From an uncultured Odoribacter sp. (lineage in GTDB: Bacteria; Bacteroidota; Bacteroidia; Bacteroidales; Marinifilaceae): DNA of 16,819 bases. The stretch is taken from positions 1-16,819 of the forward strand of contig CAJJNP010000059.1 in the NCBI GenBank assembly GCA_905193145.1, in the 5' to 3' direction. A model generated the notes under the pieces. It did no database searches and was not told where the DNA came from. It worked only from the letters and a program-made list of their open reading frames with translations. Positions 6,641 through 14,760 of this stretch are shown piece after piece (positions within the stretch are counted from its first letter, which is position 1; each line of letters opens with the position of its first letter). Made by a program: the position numbers and the translations under genes.

Positions 6641-9454
6641 ATGAAAAAGATCTCATTATTAACAATTCTCTTCTGCTTATTTTTAAGCCAGGGGATTTTT
6701 GCGCAAGCAAATCTACAGGACCCTCTTCCAAAGGATCCGAATACCGTTATCGGTAAATTGCCAAACGGAATCACCTATTATCTTCGCCACAACGAAGAGC
6801 CCAAAGGACGGGCAAGTTTCTACATCATCCGCAATGCCGGAGCATTGTTGGAAGAGCCGGAACAGGACGGTCTGGCACACTTTCTGGAGCACATGGCATT
6901 CCAAGGCACAAAAAACTTCCCGGGCAAAGGAATCATTACAACCCTGGAAAGATACGGTGTTGCATTCGGACGTGAAATCAATGCCTATACCACACAGAAC
7001 GAAACCGTGTACAACTTAAGCTCTATCCCGACAAACAATGAAAAACTGCTGGATACCTGCTTGCTGATTCTGCACGACTGGTCATATTATCTTTCATTGG
7101 AAGAGGATGAAATCGACGCAGAAAGAGGTGTTATTTCTGAAGAATGGAGAACCCGCCGCGATGCATCTTTCCGTATCCGCGCACAGATGATGCCGATTCT
7201 GTACAAAGGTTCTAAATATGCAGAACGCGACGTTATCGGTTCTTTGGACGTTATCAAAAACTTCAAGCCTCAGACTATCCGCGACTTCTATCACAAATGG
7301 TATCGCACAGACCTTGAAGCTATCGCTATCGTAGGAGATTTTGACGTGAAGAAAATGGAAGAAAGAGTGAAAGCTATCCTTTCTGATGTACCGGCTATCG
7401 AGAATCCGACTCCCCGTCCATTTTACGAAATTCCGGAACACGACGAACTTTATTTCGGCGTAGCAACAGACAAGGAAGCTCAGGGTTCATCTATCCAGTT
7501 CATCACCATGTTCCCGGGAACTAAGGCTGCAGAAAAAAATACTCATGCTTATTTGAAAGACAATATCATCACATCTTTCTATAACGCAATGGCAAGCAAC
7601 CGTATCAGCGAATTAATGCACCAGGCAAATCCTCCTTTCCTTGGCGGTAGTATCGGTTACAGCGGTTTAGCCAAAGGATATGAGGCATACGGAATCTCTA
7701 CCTCTGCCAAACCGAATGAAGAAGCACTCGCTTTTGAAACCATTCTGTTGGAAAACGAAAAAATCCTCCGCTACGGATTTACAGAGAGCGAATTGGAACG
7801 CGTTAAAACAAATATGTTAGTCGGCATGGAGTCTGCTTATAAAGACAAAGACAAGACTAACAATGAAAGCTATATCAGCGAAATGCAGGAACACTTCCTG
7901 AACGATGAACCGATTGTTGACATTGACTATTATTACAACTACGTAACCAAATTAATCCCAACAATTACTGTTGAGGAAGTCAATGCAAAAGCAAAGGAAT
8001 GGAACGTTAACAAAAACCAGACAATCATCATCAGCGGTGCATCAGAAGGCGTAAAACATTTGACTAAAGAAGAATGTGAAGCTATCATTGCTAAAGTAAA
8101 ACAGTCTAACGTAGAAGCATACAAAGATGCTGTCAGCGAAGCAGAACTTATCAGCGAAGAATTGAAAGGCGGTAAAATTGTAAAAACAACCGAGCTTCCT
8201 CTGTTCAGCGCAGTTGAATGGGTATTGGATAACGGAGCAAAGGTTGTATTCCGCAAAGCAGATTATGAAAAAGACAATGTAACATTGACTTCTTATAGTA
8301 AGGGCGGTACTTCTTTGTATGACACAGACATGCTGGTATCAGCACAGAACACAGCTGCTTTTGTAAGCGGTTTCGGATTGGGCGACTTTGATGCAATCAC
8401 TTTAGGCAAAATCCTGACCGGAAAAATGGCAAGTAGCGATGTGAAAATCAGTTCTCTGTCAGAAGCTGTTCAAGGAGCATCTACTCCACAAGACGTTGAA
8501 ACCATGATGCAATTGGTTTACATGCAATTCGAAAAACCACGTTTCGACAAAGAGATTTTCGAATCTATCATGAACCGTAACCGCAGTACTCTGCCAATGG
8601 TATTGGGCAAACCTCAGAAGATTATGCAGGACTCTGTTCAAATGATTATGAGCAACTACAACCCAAGAAGTATCCTGTATAACGAAGATTATCTGAACAG
8701 AATCAGTTTGGAACAGATTGAAAAAGTATACCGCGATCGTATCAAAGATGCAAGCGACTTTATTTTCTTCATCGTAGGTAATGTAGAAGAAGAAACTATC
8801 AAGCCATTGGTTGAAAAATACATCGGTTCCATCAAGTCTGAATACCGCAAAGAAACATGGAGAGACAACAATGTAAGAGGACCGAAGGGCAAAACTGTAA
8901 GAAGCATCGAATTGGATCTGGAAGTACCGAAATCAACTGTAATCACCAACTTCTCTAAAGAGATGAAATACAGCTTACACAACAGTTTCTGTTTAAGCGT
9001 ACTGCAGGGAATTCTTGACTTGAGATACACTGAAAACATCCGCGAGAAAGAAGGTGGAACTTATGGAGTCGGTGTTAGCGGCAGCGCTTCACGCATTCCG
9101 TACAGCAGCTACAACCTGACTATGCAGTTTGACTGCGACCCGGACAAAGCTGACCACTTGAAATCGTTGATTTATGCAGAATTGGACAAACTGCAAAAAG
9201 AAGCTCCGACACAAGAAGAAATGAAGAAAGTAATCAGCAATATGCTGAAAGGCAGAGAACAATCAAAGAACCACAATAGCTATTGGCTGAGTGCTATTGT
9301 AAACTACTATATCAATGGTGTAGATTCAACGGATCCGAAGAATTACGAAGATATCCTGAACAAGATGACTCCGAAGGATATACAGAAATTCTTGAAGACC
9401 TTGATGAAGGGTGCAGATATTGTAGACATTACCTTCAGACCGAAAGCAAAATAA
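6641..9454 (+). CDS. Periplasmic M16 (pitrilysin-type) zinc peptidase
   Basis: A 937-residue protein with a signal peptide (MKKISLLTILFCLFLSQGIFAQ, likely cleaved after AQ at 21-22). The N-terminal M16 domain carries the inverted zinc motif H80-F-L-E83-H84. The third ligand E161 comes exactly 76 residues after H84, which is the pitrilysin HxxEH-X76-E spacing, so the first half should be catalytic. The second half (about 520-937) repeats the fold without HxxEH and ends with the REKEGGTYGVGVSG segment and following R and Y residues that bind substrate in the family. M16 enzymes enclose and degrade peptides in a clamshell chamber. A role in clearing periplasmic peptides is inferred. The gene stands alone, with its own promoter candidate and a strong terminator. 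Codon choice (many AAC, CTG, GGT, GAA) suggests high expression. Confidence 0.95.
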   Translation: MKKISLLTILFCLFLSQGIFAQANLQDPLPKDPNTVIGKLPNGITYYLRHNEEPKGRASFYIIRNAGALLEEPEQDGLAHFLEHMAFQGTKNFPGKGIITTLERYGVAFGREINAYTTQNETVYNLSSIPTNNEKLLDTCLLILHDWSYYLSLEEDEIDAERGVISEEWRTRRDASFRIRAQMMPILYKGSKYAERDVIGSLDVIKNFKPQTIRDFYHKWYRTDLEAIAIVGDFDVKKMEERVKAILSDVPAIENPTPRPFYEIPEHDELYFGVATDKEAQGSSIQFITMFPGTKAAEKNTHAYLKDNIITSFYNAMASNRISELMHQANPPFLGGSIGYSGLAKGYEAYGISTSAKPNEEALAFETILLENEKILRYGFTESELERVKTNMLVGMESAYKDKDKTNNESYISEMQEHFLNDEPIVDIDYYYNYVTKLIPTITVEEVNAKAKEWNVNKNQTIIISGASEGVKHLTKEECEAIIAKVKQSNVEAYKDAVSEAELISEELKGGKIVKTTELPLFSAVEWVLDNGAKVVFRKADYEKDNVTLTSYSKGGTSLYDTDMLVSAQNTAAFVSGFGLGDFDAITLGKILTGKMASSDVKISSLSEAVQGASTPQDVETMMQLVYMQFEKPRFDKEIFESIMNRNRSTLPMVLGKPQKIMQDSVQMIMSNYNPRSILYNEDYLNRISLEQIEKVYRDRIKDASDFIFFIVGNVEEETIKPLVEKYIGSIKSEYRKETWRDNNVRGPKGKTVRSIELDLEVPKSTVITNFSKEMKYSLHNSFCLSVLQGILDLRYTENIREKEGGTYGVGVSGSASRIPYSSYNLTMQFDCDPDKADHLKSLIYAELDKLQKEAPTQEEMKKVISNMLKGREQSKNHNSYWLSAIVNYYINGVDSTDPKNYEDILNKMTPKDIQKFLKTLMKGADIVDITFRPKAK

Positions 9455-9476
9455 TATCGACAGATATTTAAACATC

Positions 9477-9518
9477 AAGTAAAAGGCTAAAAGTAAACTT
9501 TTAGCCTTTTACTTTTTA
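9477..9518 (+). terminator. Strong intrinsic terminator after the M16 gene
   Basis: A perfect 17-bp stem (arms 9477-9493 and 9498-9514, core AAAAGGCTAAAAG) closes on a 4-base TAAA loop, and the T-run of the tail begins within the 3' arm. It lies 22 bases after the M16 stop codon. There is little doubt that it ends that transcript and isolates it from the transporter gene. Confidence 0.93.
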
Positions 9519-9528
9519 AAATTTTTCA

Positions 9529-9536
9529 TACCTTTA
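9529..9536 (+). promoter_or_regulatory. Candidate -7 box for the MFS transporter gene
   Basis: TACCTTTA differs from TAnnTTTG only in the last base. It lies between the M16 terminator and the transporter start at 9579, where a promoter is needed. No convincing TTTG -33 element is present upstream, where the terminator T-rich arm lies. Confidence 0.35.
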
Positions 9537-9578
9537 CCTGCCGTAAACGTGTGCAATCATATAACTAATTATACTATT

Positions 9579-10778
9579 ATGTCACAAAACAAAACCAATT
9601 ATGCTCTTCCGTTAGCATTCGTCGGAATGATGTTTTTTTCCTTAGGTTTTGCCCTGGGTATCAATTCATTCCTTATTCCAGTATTACAAACAAGTTTGTC
9701 GTTATCATCCGGAGTGGCCTATCTGTTGCTGGCAGCAACTTTCCTGCCGTTTATCATCTTCGGGTATCCGGCAGCCAAGACAATCTCAGTTATTGGATAC
9801 AAAAAAACAATGGCGCTTTCATTTTTAATTTTTGCAGCAGCATTCGTTTTATTTGTATTCTCGGCAAAACAGAACAGTTTCCCGTTGTTCCTGCTTGCAT
9901 CATTTGTCAGCGGAGCTGCCAATGCTTATCTACAAGCATCTGTCAACCCGTATATCACAATCTTAGGCCCGCTTGAAAGTGCTGCCAAACGAATCAGTAT
10001 GATGGGTATCTGCAACAAACTGGCCTGGCCGGTGGCACCACTGTTTTTTGCCATGGTTGTAGCAAATCCTTACAATGTACAGATTGCAGACCTGTATGTA
10101 CCTTTCTATATCATCATCGCCGTATTCTTGGGCTTAGGCGTTATTTCGTTATTGGCACCGCTGCCGGAAGTAACTGCAGCCGGCGAAGATGAATCAAGCG
10201 CAGCAGACTGTCCGTACGCTGCCAAGAAAACGTCTATCTGGCAATTCCCTCACCTGGTATTGGGAGCATTGACTCTGTTCATCTATGTAGGAGTGGAAAC
10301 CTTGTCATTGAGTACAGCCGTTGACTATGCCAAATCACTGCAATTGGCAAACCCTGATTTGTATGCATGGATTCCCAGTATCGGTATGGTAATCGGTTAC
10401 ATCTGCGGTATTATCTTTATCCCGAAATACATGAGCCAGGATATGGCTATGCGTATCTGTGCCTGGATCGGAGTGCTCGGTTCGTTGGCTATCGTGCTCA
10501 TGCCGGCAGAAATATCTATCTGGGCTATCTTCTTGATGGCATTGGGATGCTCATTGATGTGGCCGGCATTGTGGCCGCTTGCTATGGCAGACCTCGGTAA
10601 ATTCACCAAAGCCGGAGCCGGACTGTTGACAATGGCGATTGCCGGAGGTGCAGTGATACCAACCGTATTCGGTTTCTTGAAAGATGCTACTACACCGCAG
10701 CAGGCTTACTGGTTGGCATTGCCCTGCTTCCTATTCATCCTGTACTATGGTGTAGCAGGTTACAAAATCCGTAAATAA
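9579..10778 (+). CDS. FucP-family MFS sugar transporter
   Basis: A protein of 399 residues with about 12 membrane helices, of the FucP/GluP sugar:proton symporter branch of the major facilitator superfamily. The signature region 'ASVNPYITILGPLESAAKRISMMGICNK' closely resembles that of glucose/galactose transporters. A charged central loop (around PEVTAAGEDESSA) separates the two six-helix halves. I chose the ATG at 9579 (MSQNKTNYALPL). An in-frame ATG ten codons upstream (9549) would add a polar extension unlike the family and would reach closer to the promoter candidate. The substrate is probably a hexose or related monosaccharide, but sequence alone does not decide between glucose, galactose, fucose or N-acetylglucosamine. 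A gene for a carbohydrate-binding-like protein follows 79 bases later. Confidence 0.88.
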   Translation: MSQNKTNYALPLAFVGMMFFSLGFALGINSFLIPVLQTSLSLSSGVAYLLLAATFLPFIIFGYPAAKTISVIGYKKTMALSFLIFAAAFVLFVFSAKQNSFPLFLLASFVSGAANAYLQASVNPYITILGPLESAAKRISMMGICNKLAWPVAPLFFAMVVANPYNVQIADLYVPFYIIIAVFLGLGVISLLAPLPEVTAAGEDESSAADCPYAAKKTSIWQFPHLVLGALTLFIYVGVETLSLSTAVDYAKSLQLANPDLYAWIPSIGMVIGYICGIIFIPKYMSQDMAMRICAWIGVLGSLAIVLMPAEISIWAIFLMALGCSLMWPALWPLAMADLGKFTKAGAGLLTMAIAGGAVIPTVFGFLKDATTPQQAYWLALPCFLFILYYGVAGYKIRK

Positions 10779-10815
10779 CCAACCGGACAATCTACAATAT
10801 TATAAAAAGAATCAC

Positions 10816-10845
10816 AGGGATTATCTGAATGGTCAGGTAATCCCT
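10816..10845 (+). terminator. 13-bp hairpin between the transporter and CBM9-like genes (possible attenuator)
   Basis: Arms 10816-10828 and 10833-10845 pair over 13 positions, with one G-T wobble (10824/10837), around the loop ATGG. The trailing sequence TAATTTATT is only moderately T-rich. The hairpin ends 12 bases before the next start codon, so it may be a leaky terminator of the transporter mRNA or a structure that limits translation of the following gene. Confidence 0.6.
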
Positions 10846-10857
10846 AATTTATTGCTT

Positions 10858-11499
10858 ATGGTAACAATTAAAGAAATCCCCTCTCTGGACGCCACAGCTC
10901 CGGACAAATGCAAGGCCATTTTGGCAACGGAGGAAACCCATCCCCTCGCATATCTCAATTGGAAAGAACAATTCCCGTATCACCCTCAGGTGGCTTTTCA
11001 AATTGCCCACAACGGGAAGGATTTATTTATACGTTTCATCGTAGACGAAGAAACTGCAGCAGCCCGAATGACAGAAAGCAATTCAAAGGTATGCACGGAT
11101 TCGTGCGTAGAATTTTTCCTTTCGCTGGACAATACGGGCTACTATAATTTTGAATTCTCGTGCATCGGAGTGATGATGTTAGGTTTCCGACAGTCCCGCA
11201 TACAAGCAGAATATGCCACAGAAGAAATCATTTCAAGTATCAAGAGATATGCTTCATTAGGCAGCACAAACTTTGAAGAAACAAGTATGACCGCCCCTTG
11301 GGAACTATTGGTTGTAATCCCGGCAAGTGCCCTGTTCAAGCACCATCTGGACTCCTGGAAAGGCGTTACAGCAAAAGGCAATTTCTACAAATGCGGCGAC
11401 AAACTCACCAAACCGCATTACATAACCTTCGCCCCCATCGCTACAGAAAAACCGGATTATCACCGCCCGGAATTTTTTGTGGAATTGGGAATGGAGTAA
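10858..11499 (+). CDS. CBM9-like domain protein, cytoplasmic
   Basis: A 213-residue protein without signal peptide or membrane segment. Its pattern resembles the family-9 carbohydrate-binding-module-like domain found as short stand-alone proteins in Bacteroidetes. Features are a strand with 'DLFIRFIVDEE' (about 53-63), 'DSCVEFFLSLDNTGYYNFEF' (about 80-99), 'WELLVVIPASALF' (about 147-159) and a C-terminal 'GNFYKCGD...PHYITFAPI' and 'HRPEFFVELGME'. The start is the ATG at 10858. A TTG two codons upstream (10852) is possible but less likely. In exported enzymes this fold binds sugars. What an intracellular stand-alone copy does is not known. Its position behind a sugar transporter suggests a link to carbohydrate use, which is inference only. 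Confidence 0.72.
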   Translation: MVTIKEIPSLDATAPDKCKAILATEETHPLAYLNWKEQFPYHPQVAFQIAHNGKDLFIRFIVDEETAAARMTESNSKVCTDSCVEFFLSLDNTGYYNFEFSCIGVMMLGFRQSRIQAEYATEEIISSIKRYASLGSTNFEETSMTAPWELLVVIPASALFKHHLDSWKGVTAKGNFYKCGDKLTKPHYITFAPIATEKPDYHRPEFFVELGME

Positions 11500-11512
11500 G
11501 CATAAATATGGA

Positions 11513-11557
11513 AAATCGTTGTAGCTTAATAAAAACTACAACGATTTGTGTCTTTTT
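11513..11557 (+). terminator. Intrinsic terminator after the CBM9-like gene
   Basis: A perfect 12-bp stem (11513-11524 with 11536-11547, core AATCGTTGTAG) has an 11-base loop and is followed by GTGTCTTTTT. It begins 13 bases after the stop codon. The opposite direction lacks a T-tract, so the convergent membrane-protein gene is not obviously served by it. Confidence 0.85.
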
Positions 11558-11620
11558 CGTTTGACAATTTTCAACGACAGAAAATTCTTTGCTTAAATAC
11601 AGCTGCAAACATACAACCTC

Positions 11621-12253
11621 TTACCTGACCTCTTCATAGTCTGCATCTACGATATCCTGTCCATCTGAATGGTCCATTTTTTGTATTTTTTCTTCGGTTT
11701 CGTTGGAACGACGATATTTATATAATAAATAGTTGTTCCATAAATTAGTCACACCATAGAAAATTGCCATGATACCAAAAAGGATGGAAGCACCTTTGGA
11801 AATGCCTGCCACAGTTTCAAAAGGATTGAAAAGAATAATAATTCCTGCCACCAGAATCAATATCGGGAAAAGATAACTGATTCCGGATACCGACCCCATC
11901 TGACGGGCTAAAGATAAGGTGAAAAACTGACCTATGGCTGCTATAACAAGCATCAACCCAAGCATAAATACCAATACGGCTGCGAAAGTGAGCGGTATAC
12001 AGATAAGTATTACTCCTAAAACCATACTCCCTACTCCGGTCACCGGCAACATACCTTTGTTGCTATCGCCACGATGTTTGCTGGATACGATAAAAGCAGC
12101 AATACCTGTCATCAAAAAAACGACACCGATAGCCATTACAATATACACCAAAGCCTTTTCAGGCCATACAATCAATACGCTACCGAAAATAATTGCCAAA
12201 ATGGCTCGTAAAACTGCTCCTTTAAAATTGGTGGATGTGTAAACTATTTGCAT
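11621..12253 (-). CDS. DUF308 / HdeD-like six-helix membrane protein
   Basis: A 210-residue protein with about six hydrophobic helices in three hairpins: roughly 13-32, 36-56, 69-88, 91-113, 124-141 and 148-168. The recurring short Gly-rich turns (for example AIIFGSVLIVWP and VLGVILICIP) are typical of the DUF308/HdeD family of inner-membrane proteins. E. coli HdeD is linked to acid resistance at high cell density, but the molecular function of the family is unknown. The cytoplasmic C-terminal tail (about 178-210) is highly charged and ends acidic (DADYEEVR). AGAGG at 12264-12260 lies about 7 bases before the ATG and supports the start. It is convergent with the CBM9-like gene, and no operon partner is visible. 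Confidence 0.85.
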   Translation of the reverse strand: MQIVYTSTNFKGAVLRAILAIIFGSVLIVWPEKALVYIVMAIGVVFLMTGIAAFIVSSKHRGDSNKGMLPVTGVGSMVLGVILICIPLTFAAVLVFMLGLMLVIAAIGQFFTLSLARQMGSVSGISYLFPILILVAGIIILFNPFETVAGISKGASILFGIMAIFYGVTNLWNNYLLYKYRRSNETEEKIQKMDHSDGQDIVDADYEEVR

Positions 12254-12353
12254 AATATTCCTCTATAAAATTTGTATGTTCATTCAATATAACGAAGGTA
12301 AGCATTTTTTGTTTAGTTGATTCACACTTTACAACTTTTTACTTCTAACTTTT

Positions 12354-12382
12354 TACCTTTTACCTTTAATGTAGTACCTTTG
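12354..12382 (+). promoter_or_regulatory. prfC promoter region with tandem -7-like boxes
   Basis: TACCTTTG at 12375-12382 is an exact match to TAnnTTTG, 19 bases before the prfC ATG. A TTTT at about the right distance replaces the -33 TTTG. Two further TACCTTT copies lie at 12354 and 12361, so the three boxes are spaced 7 and 14 bases apart. Upstream, AACTTTTTAC is repeated at 12333-12342 and 12347-12356, giving a pyrimidine-rich tract. The rest of the 148-base divergent region 12254-12401 shows nothing else clear. Confidence 0.6.
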
Positions 12383-12401
12383 CCTACTGAAAATCGAATT
12401 T

Positions 12402-13979
12402 ATGGGATACAGAGAAGAAATATTACGCCGCCGTACATTTGGCATTATCAGTCACCCAGATGCCGGTAAGACTACATTGACAGAGAAACTGTTGCTTTTT
12501 GGTGGAGCTATCCACGTTGCTGGAGCCGTTAAATCAAATAAAATCAAGAAGACTGCCACTTCCGACTTTATGGAAATTGAGCGTCAAAGAGGAATCTCTG
12601 TCGCAACTTCCGTTATGGGTTTTGAATATAAAGATATCAAAATCAATATTCTGGATACTCCGGGTCACCAGGACTTTGCTGAAGACACTTTCCGCACTCT
12701 GACAGCTTGTGATAGTGTAATCATTGTCATTGACGCAGCTAAAGGTGTGGAAACACAGACTCGTAAATTAATGCAGGTCTGCCGCATGCGCAAGACTCCT
12801 GTAATTGTGTTTATCAATAAATTAGACCGACCATCCAACGATCCTTTTGATATTTTGGATGACGTTGAGAAAGAACTGCAAATCAAGGTGAATCCGTTAA
12901 GCTGGCCCATCGGTAGCGGAGATACATTCAAGGGTATCTATAACCTGCACCGTCAAAATCTATGCTTATATAGCCCCAATATTCAAAATATACCTGAAGG
13001 TATTGAGATTACTGATACCGATTCTGAAGAATTGGACAAACATATCGGAGAAAGAGCTGCAGCCAAATTAAGAGAAGACCTGGAGCTCGTAAGAGAAGTG
13101 TATCCCGGATTAGACCGCGAAGAATATCTGGAAGCGCACGTAGCACCTGTATTTTTTGGCTCTGCCCTCAACAATTTCGGAATCCGAGAATTGTTGGATT
13201 GTTTCATTGAAATTGCTCCATCACCACTTCCACGAGAAACAGAAGAACGAATTGTCAAACCTGATGAAGAAAAATTCTCAGGATTTGTATTTAAAATTCA
13301 TGCCAATATGGATCCGAATCACCGCGACCGTATTGCATTTGTGAAAATCTGTTCGGGTATTTTCAAACGAAACACGAATTATCTGCACGTAAGAAATGGC
13401 AAGCAATTGAAGTTCTCCACTCCTACCGCTTTTATGGCTTCCAAGAAATCAATTATTGATGAAGCATACCCGGGAGATATTATCGGTCTGCACGATACCG
13501 GAACATTTAAAATTGGAGACACCCTAACTGAAGGTGAGAAATTACACTTCAAAGGAATTCCAAGTTTTTCGCCTGAATTGTTCAAATATATCGAAAATGC
13601 GGATCCTATGAAGTCAAAACAATTGGCAAAAGGCATTGACCAATTGATGGACGAAGGTGTTGCCCAGTTGTTTGTCAACCAATTCAACAACCGTAAAATT
13701 ATCGGTACCGTAGGTGCTTTGCAATTTGAGGTAATTGAATACCGTTTGTTGCACGAATATGCAGCAGCCTGCCGTTGGGAACCTATTAATCTATACAAGG
13801 CTTGTTGGATAGAAGCTTTAGATTATGCTGAGTTGGAAGATTTTAAGAAGCACAAATCACAATACATGGCAAAAGACAAAGAGGGACGGGATGTTTTCTT
13901 GGCAGACTCGCAATATATGCTGCAAATGGCACAGGAAAATTATAAGAAACTGATTTTCCACTTTACATCTGAATTTTAA
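12402..13979 (+). CDS. prfC: Peptide chain release factor 3 (RF3)
   Basis: A 525-residue translational GTPase that removes RF1/RF2 from the ribosome after termination. GTPase motifs are complete: P-loop HPDAGKTT (18-25), RGIS (63-66) for switch I, DTPGH (85-89), NKLD (139-142) and GSAL (253-256). The [19 protein letters not shown] start, the [17 protein letters not shown] insert and the length distinguish RF3 from EF-G, LepA and TypA. Domains II and III follow (about 280-525). It is the first gene of a probable four-gene rightward operon with the thioesterase 10 bases downstream. No Shine-Dalgarno sequence is seen before the ATG, as is common in this phylum. Confidence 0.97.
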   Translation: MGYREEILRRRTFGIISHPDAGKTTLTEKLLLFGGAIHVAGAVKSNKIKKTATSDFMEIERQRGISVATSVMGFEYKDIKINILDTPGHQDFAEDTFRTLTACDSVIIVIDAAKGVETQTRKLMQVCRMRKTPVIVFINKLDRPSNDPFDILDDVEKELQIKVNPLSWPIGSGDTFKGIYNLHRQNLCLYSPNIQNIPEGIEITDTDSEELDKHIGERAAAKLREDLELVREVYPGLDREEYLEAHVAPVFFGSALNNFGIRELLDCFIEIAPSPLPRETEERIVKPDEEKFSGFVFKIHANMDPNHRDRIAFVKICSGIFKRNTNYLHVRNGKQLKFSTPTAFMASKKSIIDEAYPGDIIGLHDTGTFKIGDTLTEGEKLHFKGIPSFSPELFKYIENADPMKSKQLAKGIDQLMDEGVAQLFVNQFNNRKIIGTVGALQFEVIEYRLLHEYAAACRWEPINLYKACWIEALDYAELEDFKKHKSQYMAKDKEGRDVFLADSQYMLQMAQENYKKLIFHFTSEF

Positions 13980-13989
13980 TAACAATATT

Positions 13990-14364
13990 ATGATAGAAGC
14001 AGGCAAAACAACATTTACCCAAGAAATTACTGTCGAACACAAAGATACAGCTGCTGTATATGGTTCCGGCAAACTAGAAGTTTTTGCAACACCGGCAATG
14101 GTAGCTTTGATGGAAAACACGGCAATCCGTAGCTTGGAAGGTTTATTGGAACCGGACACTGACACGGTCGGAATAGAAATTAACACCCAGCATATCAAAG
14201 CAACAGCAGTAGGACAAAAAGTTACTTGCAAAGCCACTGTGATTGAAGTAGACGGTCGACGTATCCGTTTTGAAATTGATGCGTGGGATGAAAAAGGACA
14301 AATCGGACATGCCATACATGATCGTTTCGTCATTAATCCTGTTAAATTTATGAGTAAACTTTAA
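13990..14364 (+). CDS. Hot-dog-fold thioesterase, FlK-like
   Basis: A 124-residue single-domain protein of the thioesterase family that includes the fluoroacetyl-CoA thioesterase FlK. Residues T34, E42 and H68 keep exactly the 8- and 26-residue spacing of the FlK triad (T42, E50, H76), and R112 falls at the place of FlK R120. The 'VFATPAMVALMENTA' segment (31-45) is the characteristic central helix. The protein should hydrolyse an acyl-CoA or related thioester in the cytoplasm. The FlK phenylalanine gate does not appear to be conserved (G25 and K28 at the equivalent positions), so fluoroacetyl-CoA is unlikely as substrate. It lies 10 bases after prfC and 10 before the receiver gene, probably in one transcript. 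A functional tie to translation or repair is not evident. Confidence 0.85.
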   Translation: MIEAGKTTFTQEITVEHKDTAAVYGSGKLEVFATPAMVALMENTAIRSLEGLLEPDTDTVGIEINTQHIKATAVGQKVTCKATVIEVDGRRIRFEIDAWDEKGQIGHAIHDRFVINPVKFMSKL

Positions 14365-14374
14365 TTTACTTATT

Positions 14375-14758
14375 GTGGCAATTCCTGTTCAACTCCCTGA
14401 TTGGTCGACAAAAACAATATTAATCGCCGAAGACTTGGACGACAATTATGCTGTATTGTCGGCATTGCTAAAACGCACAAACATACAATTAATCCGTGCA
14501 GTTAACGGGACAGAAGTGCTCCAGATTTTAAATAATCACCCAGAAATCCGGGTCGTACTGATGGATATCAGTATGCCCGATATGGATGGGATTGAAGCGC
14601 TTCACTTAATCAGGAAAGAGTTTCCAACAACAATTGTCATCGCACAGACAGCCCACTCCTATTCTGACCAAATTGCAGCAGAAGAATTTGATGCCTATCT
14701 ACAAAAACCCATACACCGCTTAGAGTTAGTCAATCTTCTAGGCAAATACTTAAATTAG
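14375..14758 (+). CDS. Stand-alone response regulator receiver domain
   Basis: A 127-residue single receiver domain with no output domain. The acidic pair E19-D20, the phospho-acceptor D64 (in VLMDISMPDMDG), T92 and K111-P112 are all present, so it should accept phosphate from a histidine kinase. The start is a GTG at 14375. The frame has a stop at 14351-14353 and no in-frame ATG before residue 63, so a non-ATG start is required. No kinase is in the window. Stand-alone receivers often relay phosphate or act by protein contact, and the partner here is unknown. It follows the thioesterase gene by 10 bases and precedes uvrB by 2 bases, so translation is likely coupled to uvrB. Confidence 0.92.
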   Translation: MAIPVQLPDWSTKTILIAEDLDDNYAVLSALLKRTNIQLIRAVNGTEVLQILNNHPEIRVVLMDISMPDMDGIEALHLIRKEFPTTIVIAQTAHSYSDQIAAEEFDAYLQKPIHRLELVNLLGKYLN

Positions 14759-14760
14759 CC

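Noticed and set aside
9549..9578. Ten-codon N-terminal extension of the MFS transporter
   Set aside because: The extension MCNHITNYTI is polar and unlike the family. The ATG at 9579 gives the expected short N-terminus before the first membrane helix.
10852..10857. TTG start for the CBM9-like gene
   Set aside because: An ATG lies two codons downstream and starts closer to a family-like N-terminus. The TTG would also sit nearer the hairpin.
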